NCBI GenBank assembly: GCA_020846515.1
Contig: JADLDX010001033.1
Span: forward strand, 1-10,290
Reading direction: 5' to 3'
Length of the DNA stretch: 10,290 nt
DNA from: Pirellulaceae bacterium
GTDB lineage: Bacteria; Planctomycetota; Planctomycetia; Pirellulales; Pirellulaceae
Numbering within the stretch: position 1 is the first letter of the stretch; each line of letters begins with the position of its first letter. Positions 1 through 6,352 of the stretch are shown here, one piece after another. The translations under genes were made by a program, and so were the position numbers. Below the pieces are notes generated by a model. The model ran no database searches and was not told the origin of the DNA. It saw only the letters and a program-made list of their open reading frames with translations.

Positions 1-113
1 AGGCGAGTTAGCGGCGAAGTGATTTATGCTTGGGTTAGCACGGGAGGCCCCCTCCCCGGCTGAGCTGCCGCCAGCCGACCCTCCCGCTGCTACGCAGCGG
101 GAGGGTTAGTTCA
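1..113. other. Non-coding left edge with GC-rich hairpins
   Basis: No convincing coding region is visible. The stretch contains a small hairpin at 42-56 (GGGAGG, loop CCC, CCTCCC) and the long palindrome at 78-106 listed separately. It is the downstream flank of the leftward beta-propeller gene. Nothing more can be said without the sequence to the left. Confidence 0.5.
78..106. repeat. Perfect palindrome ACCCTCCCGCTGC/GCAGCGGGAGGGT, likely repeat and 3'-end hairpin
   Basis: Two perfectly complementary 13-base arms (78-90 and 94-106) flank the loop TAC. The hairpin begins 8 bases past the stop codon of the leftward beta-propeller gene, so it would form at the 3' end of that transcript. No run of U follows it on that strand, so it is not a textbook intrinsic terminator; it could stabilise the mRNA end or terminate weakly. 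The outer arms ACCCTCCC...GGGAGGGT recur at 8343-8370 with a different inner stem, which suggests a dispersed repeat family. Confidence 0.7.
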
Positions 114-1436
114 CTACTTAGTCACGCGCCACAGTCCGCTTTTGGAGCGAATCAGTAGGTCGCGATCGATCACGGCCATTGAGGCAAGCGTGCGATCCTC
201 GAGGCGATTGCGGGCGACTTGTTTGAATGTGCGATCCGCCTTGACGATCGTCGTATCGCCTTCTTCGCTGAGCAGATAAAGATTGTCACCTGCCAGCAGC
301 GGCGAGGCTGAGAAATTTCCGCCGATACGTTCCTTCCACAGTTCTTTACCCGTGGCCGCCTCTAGGCAACTGGCGATGCCACTATCGCTGACCATAAACA
401 GCAGACCATCGCGAGTATTCAAACTGGGCGTATGAGGCACGCCTGTTTTGGTTTGCCAGGCTACGTGTGTATCCGTAACATCGCCCTGACCTCCGGGACG
501 AATGGCGATCAAGGTTGGACGATCATAGCCCGTGCAGATCATGATCAAGCCTCCGGCTACAATCGGACGCGGAATAACGCTGTAGCCTTCGTATCGCACA
601 CGCCAAATTTCCTTGCCCGTGGCAGCATCCAAGCTCTGCACGACGTTGGAGCCCGGCAGAATGACTTGCGCTTGGCCGTTGGACTCCAGCACTAGCGGCG
701 TACAGAATGAAAACTTCTTCGTGGCTTCAACTTCACGTGGTACTTCCCACATGACATCGCCCGTGTCAGCATTCAGCGCGATGACCTTGCCCTTCTCCGA
801 ACCATCTTGCGAGAAAATCAGTGACTTGCCAACTAACGCTGGCGAACCACCGTTGCCATGAACGGGCGCGTAAGACAACTTGTCATTGCTCCAAATGATT
901 TTGCCATCCAGAGTTGTGCAAGCTGTGCCCAGATGTCCGAAGTGAACATAAATTCGATCGCCAGCGATGATCGGCGTTGGGCTGGCATGACTGTTCTTGG
1001 AATGGATCTTCGGTGTTGCGGCAGGTTGAGTGAAGAGCTTGACGCGCTGCACCAGTTTGCCGCTGGTCGCGTCGATCATCAGCAGCGCCAATTCACGCTC
1101 GCTAGAAGCTGGAGCCTTGGAGTCGGCGGCTGCAGGCTCAGAAGTGGGTATAGCTGCCGATACATAAATGCGGTTGCCCAGGACAGTGGGACTGGACCAG
1201 CCCTCACCGGGCAGCTCACAGCGCCATTTAATATGTTCAGTCGCTGACCAACTGGTAGGCAAATCTACGACGCGACTTTCACCATCGCCAATCGTACCTC
1301 GAAACTGCAACCAATCCTCAGCCTGAAGCAGCCTGGTCGATGGGCAAGTGATCAACGTGCAGAGCCAGGCTGCCAAGAGTATTGGACTATAAGGCAGGTA
1401 TCCACATGGTAGGACAGAACGGAAACGAGTGGGCAT
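114..1436 (-). CDS. Secreted PQQ-like beta-propeller repeat protein
   Basis: This encodes 440 residues with an N-terminal export signal: basic start, hydrophobic core at about residues 16-30, probable cleavage after LLQA (39). The mature protein opens with DWLQFRG and GDGES, then PTSW and KWRCELPGEGWSSPTVLGNRIYVSAA, the typical entry of planctomycete proteins built from PQQ/quinoprotein-type propeller blades. Further blades show as repeated phrases: SPTPIIAGDRIYVHFG, GKIIW, GSPALVGKSLIF, ALNADTGDVMWEV, SLDAATGKEIWRV, CLEAATGKELWKE and SASPLLAGDNLYLL. In this family such blades do not prove PQQ binding, and no catalytic residues of PQQ dehydrogenases were recognised, so a structural or binding role outside the cytoplasm is as likely as enzymatic activity. 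I chose ATG 1436 because AAGG lies 8 bases upstream and the export signal follows directly. An in-frame TTG at 1496 would add 20 residues encoded by a 13-base tandem repeat. A hairpin lies just past the stop. Confidence 0.9.
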   Translation of the reverse strand: MPTRFRSVLPCGYLPYSPILLAAWLCTLITCPSTRLLQAEDWLQFRGTIGDGESRVVDLPTSWSATEHIKWRCELPGEGWSSPTVLGNRIYVSAAIPTSEPAAADSKAPASSERELALLMIDATSGKLVQRVKLFTQPAATPKIHSKNSHASPTPIIAGDRIYVHFGHLGTACTTLDGKIIWSNDKLSYAPVHGNGGSPALVGKSLIFSQDGSEKGKVIALNADTGDVMWEVPREVEATKKFSFCTPLVLESNGQAQVILPGSNVVQSLDAATGKEIWRVRYEGYSVIPRPIVAGGLIMICTGYDRPTLIAIRPGGQGDVTDTHVAWQTKTGVPHTPSLNTRDGLLFMVSDSGIASCLEAATGKELWKERIGGNFSASPLLAGDNLYLLSEEGDTTIVKADRTFKQVARNRLEDRTLASMAVIDRDLLIRSKSGLWRVTK

Positions 1437-1445
1437 CGCATCGAC

Positions 1446-1484
1446 CTTGGCAAGAAAGGGTGGCAGGAAATGGTGGCAAGAAAT
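1446..1484 (-). repeat. Three-unit 13-bp tandem repeat in the leader of the beta-propeller gene
   Basis: Read on the + strand, three adjacent 13-base units occur: CTTGGCAAGAAAG (1446-1458), GGTGGCAGGAAAT (1459-1471) and GGTGGCAAGAAAT (1472-1484). The last two differ at one base; the first is more diverged. The array ends 9 bases before the chosen ATG at 1436, so it lies in the probable 5' untranslated region, and its first unit on the + strand contributes the AAGG ribosome binding site on the - strand. A 13-base period does not keep reading frame when unit number changes, which favours a non-coding role. Confidence 0.75.
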
Positions 1485-1576
1485 GACGGTAGGCAAAGTT
1501 TACCTGAGAGATACAGGCATGGTACGGCCCAGAGTGCTGACTGCTGGCCGCCTAACGTCGGTCTTATTGTAATAGA

Positions 1577-2146
1577 TTACTCGGGTCGAGTTGCACGCTG
1601 ATGGCGCCAGTTTTCAATGAGATCCCAAGCCCGCCTTTCCTGAGGCCCAGCGGTTTTTTCGATGGCTGAGGTCAGGGCGTCCAGTTGCTGATCCAGTTGC
1701 TGGGCGGGGATCAGCGATTCTCGCGAGATCAGAATGGCGGCTTCCAGCAACGCATGTTTGGCGCGGTTCCAACCCCAGAAAGGACGCAGGTCACCTGAGC
1801 CGACCAGCCTGGCCGTCGCCTCGCTGCGCGGCTGCGCTACGTCCCATGCGATGATTTCCAGTTCATACCAATGGCAGGCCTGTTCAATGATCCAGCCGCC
1901 GAGGGCGGTTCGTCGAAACGACAACTCGGGAGTTTCGCCCAGGACCAATTGCACGATCGCCAAAGCGTCATCGATGACATGAAAGACGCAAGTCGACGAT
2001 TGACGCAGCGTCGAAAACACGCGCGATGACTGAAATGGCCGCAAGGTCCACTGCGCGAGCTGCACATCGACGACTGGCCCGAGCGCGGCCACATGCGGTG
2101 TGGTCGCACCGCTGGCGGCGCAAGTTATCAAGCCTTCAATGATCAT
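1577..2146 (-). CDS. DUF447 family protein
   Basis: This encodes 189 residues that match DUF447 over the whole length. Recognisable blocks are MIIEGLIT at the start, HVAALGPVVD (18-27), LRPFQSSRVFSTLR (35-48), VFHVIDDAL (54-62) and PFWGWNRAKHALLEAAILISR (122-142). The N-terminal half is thought to resemble the split-barrel flavin-binding fold of flavin reductases; the C-terminal half looks helical. From memory, DUF447 genes occur in methanogens, methylotrophs and planctomycetes, often near tetrahydromethanopterin-linked C1 genes, but none of those is visible here and the biochemical role is not established. I chose ATG 2146 because the family normally begins at MIIEG; a GTG at 2179 would add 11 residues and overlap the upstream gene by 26 bases. 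No strong ribosome binding site precedes 2146, only AGGA about 15 bases away, so translation may be coupled to the upstream gene, which ends 7 bases before. Confidence 0.88.
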   Translation of the reverse strand: MIIEGLITCAASGATTPHVAALGPVVDVQLAQWTLRPFQSSRVFSTLRQSSTCVFHVIDDALAIVQLVLGETPELSFRRTALGGWIIEQACHWYELEIIAWDVAQPRSEATARLVGSGDLRPFWGWNRAKHALLEAAILISRESLIPAQQLDQQLDALTSAIEKTAGPQERRAWDLIENWRHQRATRPE

Positions 2147-2153
2147 GAAAGCG

Positions 2154-3173
2154 TTATCGAATCCTGGACGAAGCGCCACCGGGAACGCGGGCTACGCGCG
2201 GTGTCTCGCCGATAAAGACCTTGGGGTCATCGACAATCCAGGCCGTGGACCAAGTCCGCCCATCATCGCCATTGACCACATTGTAGAAGAAGGTCCGGAA
2301 CCGCTCGCATTTGTATCCATAAGGGTACTGCGAAGTGATATAGTCCTCTTCGGTCAAGTTATCGACACCGGGACGAGCATAGTAGTGCACCATGCCATCA
2401 GGCGTAAATGACAAGCCCAACGTCCACCAACCGGTTTGCGTAATCTGCGGCCCCTTAAAGTCGCCGCCGTTGCGGGCCGCGCGGACGCGGAAGTAAGCGT
2501 AATCATCTTTCTTGCCGGTCTGATGTTTGCTATCCAGCACGATGAACAGTCCAGGCCAGTAGACCTCGTTCTCCTCTTGTTTGGAAGAGAATAGGAACAC
2601 TTGTTTTTCGCTCATCTTGGTTGTTTCAACCGCCGCGCGGAAAGCGAACTGTGGACCTGATCGCTTCTCCCATTCATTGATCGGCGGCAAGAAAACGCGC
2701 GTCGTCACGCTGGGTGTCTTGGAAACAGCGATGGGGCCACCAATGCGATATTGCACATTGGCAATGAAGTCTTCTTGATGCATCTGGCGGCTGGGCTTGT
2801 TCGGGATACCAGTGAACAGCGACTGCATGAGCATCGAACCGGTACTGCCGGGCAATCCATCGGGTGGAGTGGGCACGCGTTTGATCAGGTCTGGTTGCCC
2901 GCGCTTGATACCTTCGTACCAGCGACCGTTGTTCGACTTGCCCAACGGATTGTTCTGCTGTTCGTTAATGTCTTCCGTGCTCTTCGGGTTATTATAAATG
3001 TAGCCCCAATTGGGGTCCTCGAAATCATCCCCGACTTGCGTCAGTTCCACTCCTGACCCAGGGACCACCGGTCGTTGTGCCAACGCCGTCGAGCCTAGGT
3101 GCGAAAGGCTGAGGATTGAAACACTCAGGCCCAGGGTAGCGGTTTGAAACCAAAAACGCATATGCAGTCGCAT
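2154..3173 (-). CDS. Secreted protein of unknown function
   Basis: This encodes 339 residues with an export signal: hydrophobic stretch at about 8-31 and probable signal peptidase I cleavage at STALA/Q (32/33). The mature part starts with a segment rich in D, N and P (DDFEDPNWGYIYNNPKSTED), followed by a serine/glycine/methionine linker and a region with many aromatic and alternating hydrophobic residues (YWPGLFIVLDS, YAYFRVRAARNGGDF, GWWTLGLSFTPDGMVHYYARPG). That pattern suggests a beta-sandwich such as a lectin- or LamG-like fold, but this is inference from pattern alone. No enzyme motif was seen. I placed the start at 3173, not 3200, because AAAAGGA lies just upstream of 3173 with good spacing. 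It is the first gene of a likely pair with DUF447, 7 bases downstream. Proteins of this type are common and uncharacterised in planctomycetes. Confidence 0.82.
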   Translation of the reverse strand: MRLHMRFWFQTATLGLSVSILSLSHLGSTALAQRPVVPGSGVELTQVGDDFEDPNWGYIYNNPKSTEDINEQQNNPLGKSNNGRWYEGIKRGQPDLIKRVPTPPDGLPGSTGSMLMQSLFTGIPNKPSRQMHQEDFIANVQYRIGGPIAVSKTPSVTTRVFLPPINEWEKRSGPQFAFRAAVETTKMSEKQVFLFSSKQEENEVYWPGLFIVLDSKHQTGKKDDYAYFRVRAARNGGDFKGPQITQTGWWTLGLSFTPDGMVHYYARPGVDNLTEEDYITSQYPYGYKCERFRTFFYNVVNGDDGRTWSTAWIVDDPKVFIGETPRVARVPGGASSRIR

Positions 3174-3385
3174 GGCGAATCCTTTTCCATGGAGAGACAA
3201 GTTAGTTGACTTATCGGCCGTTAGAACCGGCCAGCTTGGAAAATTCGCTTGCCCTTTTTGCGCCAGGCCTCAAGGTCGATCCAGCTTTCGCCACCTGCCA
3301 TTCCCACTTGTCCTGAATCGGGGCCACATCGTAGGATGTGGGCAATGGATGTTCCGAGTGTCGCCAATAGAGGGAGCGAATCAAG
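3174..3385. promoter_or_regulatory. Divergent intergenic region with a 5'-leader hairpin
   Basis: This 212-base gap separates the divergent secreted-protein and DUF4254 genes, so it must hold promoters for both; no clear -10/-35 pair was found by eye. It contains a perfect 7-base hairpin, CCACATC-GTAG-GATGTGG (3324-3341), extendable by one pair around a bulged G. The hairpin ends about 45 bases before the DUF4254 start and may lie in its leader. GAGGGAG at 3370-3376 is the likely DUF4254 ribosome binding site. Confidence 0.45.
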
Positions 3386-3994
3386 ATGATTGACGTCGAC
3401 GAAATCATGAAATTGCACGCGGCTACCGTCGCGGCCTGGCATCTGGATCCAATTCTTAACGACCAGACCGGCTTCCTCGAGTTGGTTTGCCAGCAACATA
3501 TTTTTAACTTCGAACTGTGGCATCAAGAGGATATTGCTCGCAGTCCCGAAGCAAGCGACGCCGAGATCGCGCAGGTCAAGCGGAGAATCGACAAGTTCAA
3601 TCAGCAGCGAAACGACGCGATCGAGAAGTTAGATGACGCCATCACAGAAATGCTGCGGCAGTTGCAAGTGACTCCCAAAGCCGGTGCGCGGCAAAATACC
3701 GAAACCCCCGGCAGCACGATCGATCGACTGAGTATCATGGCCTTGAGGCTCTACCATTACGAAGAGCAGATCGAGCGTTCCGACGTAGATGTATCTCATT
3801 TGGACAAAGTTGGGGCACGCATTCAAATGTGTCGCGAACAACAACGTGATCTCGGTAACGGTCTGCAAGAATTGCTAAGCGATATCTTCGCCGGCGAAAA
3901 ACGACATAAGACCTACCGCCAAATGAAGATGTATAACGATGCTTCCTTGAACCCGTACCTGTACAAACAGAAAAAGGCCGTGGGCGTAGAGTAA
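3386..3994 (+). CDS. DUF4254 family protein
   Basis: This encodes 202 residues matching DUF4254 throughout. Conserved blocks are NFELWHQED (41-49), KRRIDKFNQQRND (65-77), NTETPGSTIDRLSIMALRLYH (104-124), an EQQRDL segment (151-156), and KMYNDASLNPYLY (181-193) near the end. The protein looks cytoplasmic and largely helical, with charged heptad-like stretches at about 50-95 and 140-170 and no signal peptide. The molecular function is not known; from memory the family occurs in Bacteroidetes and planctomycetes, sometimes near cell-envelope or glycosyl-transfer genes. The start at 3386 is the first ATG after an in-frame stop at 3368 and has GAGGGAG 9 bases upstream. The DCC-family oxidoreductase gene begins 21 bases after the stop, so the two may be co-transcribed. 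Confidence 0.9.
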   Translation: MIDVDEIMKLHAATVAAWHLDPILNDQTGFLELVCQQHIFNFELWHQEDIARSPEASDAEIAQVKRRIDKFNQQRNDAIEKLDDAITEMLRQLQVTPKAGARQNTETPGSTIDRLSIMALRLYHYEEQIERSDVDVSHLDKVGARIQMCREQQRDLGNGLQELLSDIFAGEKRHKTYRQMKMYNDASLNPYLYKQKKAVGVE

Positions 3995-4015
3995 TCGCCG
4001 CCCTGAACACCCGTT

Positions 4016-4453
4016 ATGCTTAAACCCATCGATCAATCACAGTCACGCTTGCCTGACCCCGATAAAAACACGGGGCGAGATATCGTGATCTGGGATGGGC
4101 AATGCAATTTCTGTCGTAGTCTAGTGATGCGACTGTTCCGATTGGATTGGACCAGTCGATTAGCGTTCATCAGTTTGCATGACCAACGCGTGGCCGAGCG
4201 TTATCCAGAGCTATCGTTCGACGCGCTGATGGATCAAATGTGGGTGGTTACGAAAGAGGGTGGCAGGTATGGAGGTGCCGACGCCGTAGGTTACTTGAGC
4301 CTTCGGATGCCAGCGTTATGGTTGTTAGCTCCGCTGATGCATCTGCCGTGGAGTCAACCGCTGTGGCGAGCCATGCATCGGTGGGTCGCCCGCCGGCGTT
4401 ACCGTTTGGCCGGCAAAAATTGCGAAGGTGGCACCTGCCACCTTCACAAATAG
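4016..4453 (+). CDS. DCC-family (DUF393) thiol-disulfide oxidoreductase
   Basis: This encodes 145 residues. The family signature is clear: a beta strand DIVIWDGQCNFC (22-33), with the DxxCxxC motif giving a CxxC pair at C30 and C33, followed by a helix (RSLVMRLFRLD). Next come FISLHDQRVAERYP, a WVVTKEGGRYGGADAVGYL segment (about 76-94) and the C-terminal YRLAGKNCEGGTCHLHK. The family is predicted to be thioredoxin-like and to act in thiol-disulfide exchange; substrates are not known. Two more cysteines, C136 and C141, lie in the last ten residues. The ATG at 4016 has no obvious ribosome binding site, so translation may depend on the DUF4254 gene 21 bases upstream. Oddly, the codons for the C-terminal residues form a perfect inverted repeat (4424-4445). 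Confidence 0.9.
   Translation: MLKPIDQSQSRLPDPDKNTGRDIVIWDGQCNFCRSLVMRLFRLDWTSRLAFISLHDQRVAERYPELSFDALMDQMWVVTKEGGRYGGADAVGYLSLRMPALWLLAPLMHLPWSQPLWRAMHRWVARRRYRLAGKNCEGGTCHLHK
4424..4445. repeat. Perfect inverted repeat inside the 3' end of the DCC gene
   Basis: Arms GAAGGTGGCA (4424-4433) and TGCCACCTTC (4436-4445) are perfect complements separated by CC. The repeat lies within the last ten codons, including those for C136 and C141, ending 5 bases before the stop codon. It may act as a 3' hairpin, may be a repeat fragment absorbed into the reading frame, or may arise by chance from GGT/GCC-rich codons. Confidence 0.6.
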
Positions 4454-4619
4454 CCTCAACCGCGCTTCGCGTAGCCACCGTCGCCGTAGCCACCCGTCGC
4501 CAGACGGTGGACCGTTAACGGACTCGGCTGGTAGCGAAATCCACCTCTTGGCAGCGGTGGCTACCTAAAATCGCTGACACGACACAACTTGCCTATCCTG
4601 CCAGATGCCACCTGTCGAA
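4454..4619. repeat. Convergent intergenic region with GTAGCCACC repeats and nested palindromes
   Basis: Between the convergent DCC and FliS-like genes lies a repeat cluster. GTAGCCACCGTCGCC (4471-4485) is followed at once by GTAGCCACCCGTCGCC (4486-4501), a tandem pair differing by one base. The reverse complement CGGTGGCTAC occurs at 4555-4564 and pairs perfectly with GTAGCCACCG at 4471-4480. Nested inside are a hairpin at 4490-4510 (stem with one bulge, loop GCCA) and a 10-base perfect palindrome CCGTTAACGG (4512-4521). GATGCC/GGCATC (4604-4609, 4623-4628) straddles the FliS-like stop. No coding sequence is visible. The layout resembles REP/BIME-type elements at transcript ends. Confidence 0.7.
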
Positions 4620-5165
4620 TTAGGCATCGATACTGAACGAACTCTCGCCGTCGCTAGCCAGGTTAAAAGTTGGATAGGGCACGGCCGTTGTAGGTCGATC
4701 GCCCAGCAGATGGGGGCCAGCGCCAGCGGTTTCCCCAAGCGATTGGCCTGGTGTTACGCCGGCTGACTGCTGTTGCACCAGGAGCCATGTCTCGGCTTCG
4801 ATTTCCAGCAGACCTTGAAGTTCGTGAAGCTGCTTAATCTCTTGGGATTGTTCGGCTTGGGTTAGCAACTTGAGCATGAACACGTACAAGTCGGCTACGC
4901 GCTTGGACAAGGGATCAGTGCCATGGACACCCGATAGCAGCTCCGTGATCACGTCGCGCAGACGCAGCGTCCATTGCGAGGCGGCCGCGTAATCATGCAC
5001 TTGCCACAGTTGGTCGACGATTCGGCAAAGTTGCACGCTTTTGTTGATCAATAACCAGCGTAGTTTGGCAGGCGAAGCGGTCAGAACTTCTTGTTCCAGG
5101 TAAGGATTCGCGGGCAAATCTAACATGGGGTCGCCTAGAGGGGGATTCGTCTCAGGTGATAGCAT
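4620..5165 (-). CDS. fliS: FliS-like flagellar export chaperone with long C-terminal tail
   Basis: With the start at 5165 this encodes 181 residues. Residues 20-135 match FliS: NPYLEQEVLTASPAKLRWLLINKSVQLC (20-47) corresponds to the FliS start (Y..N.VLTASPEKLI), AASQWTLRLRDVITELLSGV (61-80) to the middle helices, and LSKRVADLYVFMLKLLTQAEQSQEIKQLHELQGLLEIEAETW (86-127) to the C-terminal helices. FliS binds the flagellin C-terminus in the cytoplasm, preventing early polymerisation until export. The protein is longer than usual FliS (about 125-150 residues) because of a low-complexity tail of about 48 residues ending in YPTFNLASDGESSFSIDA. The start is uncertain: ATG 5126 would begin at MLDLPANPY, and an ATG at 5318 would add 51 residues with no FliS similarity. 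None has a strong ribosome binding site; AGGCGA before 5126 is weak. No other flagellar gene is in the window. Confidence 0.8.
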   Translation of the reverse strand: MLSPETNPPLGDPMLDLPANPYLEQEVLTASPAKLRWLLINKSVQLCRIVDQLWQVHDYAAASQWTLRLRDVITELLSGVHGTDPLSKRVADLYVFMLKLLTQAEQSQEIKQLHELQGLLEIEAETWLLVQQQSAGVTPGQSLGETAGAGPHLLGDRPTTAVPYPTFNLASDGESSFSIDA

Positions 5166-5391
5166 TACACCAACGCTGGCCCAGCCAACTATGGTCTGTC
5201 GTAGGTTGTCGAATGCCAGGCGGTTCAGAATTGAGCAAAACGCCCACGCGTGGAACGGCCCGCCTAACCAATGAAGATCATATACTCTGTGAACGCCTCG
5301 CTCCTCGGGGCCCGGCATTCAGCCTGAGAAGCGTGGTGAACGAATTCCAACGTGCAACTGCTCTGGCCAACCATCCAAGCCAAAGAGGACC
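5166..5391. promoter_or_regulatory. Divergent promoter region between the FliS-like and TrmH-family genes
   Basis: The region should hold promoters for both divergent genes, but no confident -10/-35 pair was found. TATACT at 5281-5286 resembles a -10 box for the rightward gene, yet no matching -35 lies 16-18 bases upstream. No sigma-28-like flagellar promoter was recognised for the FliS-like gene. AGAGGA at 5384-5389 is the likely ribosome binding site for the TrmH-family gene, although its spacing of two bases is short. Confidence 0.35.
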
Positions 5392-6222
5392 ATGAAACCG
5401 ACCATCGAGAGTCTCCAAAATCCCAAGATTAAGTTGGCCGTTCGTTTGCGAGACAGTCGTGCGCGACGCAAGGCCGGTCTGATTCTGATCGATGGTGAAC
5501 GCGAAATTGAAGTCGCCCGTCGAGCCGGTGTACGCATGGATACGATCTATTGCGAGTCACAGCATTGGGATGAACTGGGTAATAGTGCACTGTGCCAGGC
5601 CTGGCCCGCCAAATTGCTGCAACTGGTTAGCGAAAGGGTTTTTGAAAAGATCGGCTATGGTGAGCGAAGTTCCGGAGTGGTGGCTGTGGCGCACTTGCCC
5701 CCACTGAGTTTGGAAGAGTTGACAGCGACCTTAAATGCACGCGGCCTGGTCGAGCCACTGGTGATGGTTCTGGACCGTGCTGAAAAGCCAGGGAACATCG
5801 GCGCGGTGGCGCGAACTGCTGCCTCGGCGGGTGCGGACGCCCTGATTCTGGTGGATCCCGCCTGTGAAGTCTTCAACCCCAATGCAATTCGGGCGAGTCT
5901 TGGAACGGTATTTTCTCTGCCTATCGCGGTGGTTAACTTGCCCCAATTGGAAAACTGGGTCACGCAACAGCAGATGCGGTTGCTGCGGGCCTGCGTTGAC
6001 GGAAGTCAAAGTATGTGGCAAGCCGATATGACAGGACCGCTTGCGATTGCTTTGGGCAGTGAGGCTTTGGGACTGGGGGAACAATGGCAAAAGGCTAAAT
6101 GGCCTGCCATTACGATCCCTATGGTTCAGGGGGCAGACAGCCTGAATTTGTCCGTCAGCGCAGCGGTTTTGTGCTACGAGGCACTTCGCCAGAGGTGTTT
6201 AAGTGGCCCAAAAGTACAGTAA
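5392..6222 (+). CDS. TrmH/SpoU-family RNA 2'-O-methyltransferase
   Basis: This encodes 276 residues with the two-domain layout of SpoU-type enzymes. Residues 1-105 form a substrate-binding domain (SLQNPKIKLAVRLRDSRARRKAGLILIDGEREI). Residues 120-270 form the SPOUT knotted methyltransferase domain. Its three motifs are intact: motif 1 EKPGNIGAVARTA (131-143, with N135 and R141), motif 2 IALGSEALGLGE (219-230), and motif 3 IPMVQGADSLNLSVSAAVLCYEALRQ (242-267, with S250, N252 and S254). Members transfer methyl from S-adenosylmethionine to a ribose 2'-OH in tRNA or rRNA in the cytoplasm; which RNA is modified cannot be told from sequence alone. Length and motifs are normal, so it should be active. 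AGAGGA lies just upstream of the start. It is transcribed away from the FliS-like gene and followed 130 bases later by a secreted-protein gene with its own strong ribosome binding site. Confidence 0.93.
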   Translation: MKPTIESLQNPKIKLAVRLRDSRARRKAGLILIDGEREIEVARRAGVRMDTIYCESQHWDELGNSALCQAWPAKLLQLVSERVFEKIGYGERSSGVVAVAHLPPLSLEELTATLNARGLVEPLVMVLDRAEKPGNIGAVARTAASAGADALILVDPACEVFNPNAIRASLGTVFSLPIAVVNLPQLENWVTQQQMRLLRACVDGSQSMWQADMTGPLAIALGSEALGLGEQWQKAKWPAITIPMVQGADSLNLSVSAAVLCYEALRQRCLSGPKVQ

Positions 6223-6340
6223 TTGGCAAAAGCTAACCGTTATTCAAGCAAAACTGGCTTTTCGCGCTTGTCTGATGTGCGGTAAGATGGTTCAACTTTT
6301 CCGGGCCAGCATTTTGGTTCGCAGGGACGCGATTAACACA

Positions 6341-6346
6341 AGGAGA
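6341..6346 (+). promoter_or_regulatory. Strong ribosome binding site deciding a GTG start
   Basis: AGGAGA lies 6-7 bases upstream of GTG 6353, the optimal distance. It supports that GTG as the start and puts the export signal exactly at the N-terminus. The rest of the 130-base gap (6223-6352) after the TrmH-family gene shows AT-rich stretches, including TAAGAT at 6283-6288, but no convincing full promoter. Confidence 0.8.
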
Positions 6347-6352
6347 TTTTAG

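Noticed and set aside
1437..1496. Extended start (TTG 1496) for the beta-propeller protein
   Set aside because: It would translate a 13-base tandem repeat and place extra residues before a good export signal; ATG 1436 has AAGG at the right distance.
4240..4518. Open frames overlapping the DCC gene on both strands
   Set aside because: The DCC frame carries the full family signature; the overlapping frames translate into biased Ala/Ser/Val text and run into the repeat cluster.
4471..4564. tRNA-like or CRISPR-like structure
   Set aside because: There is no acceptor stem with CCA, no anticodon arm in tRNA spacing, and no set of regularly spaced repeats with unique spacers.
5258..5286. Sigma-70 promoter for the TrmH-family gene
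   Set aside because: TATACT is a fair -10 box but the bases 17 upstream (GCCCGC) do not resemble a -35 box.
5166..5318. 51-residue N-terminal extension of the FliS-like protein
   Set aside because: The extension has no FliS similarity, and FliS proteins normally begin shortly before the NPYLEQEV-like segment. It cannot be fully excluded.
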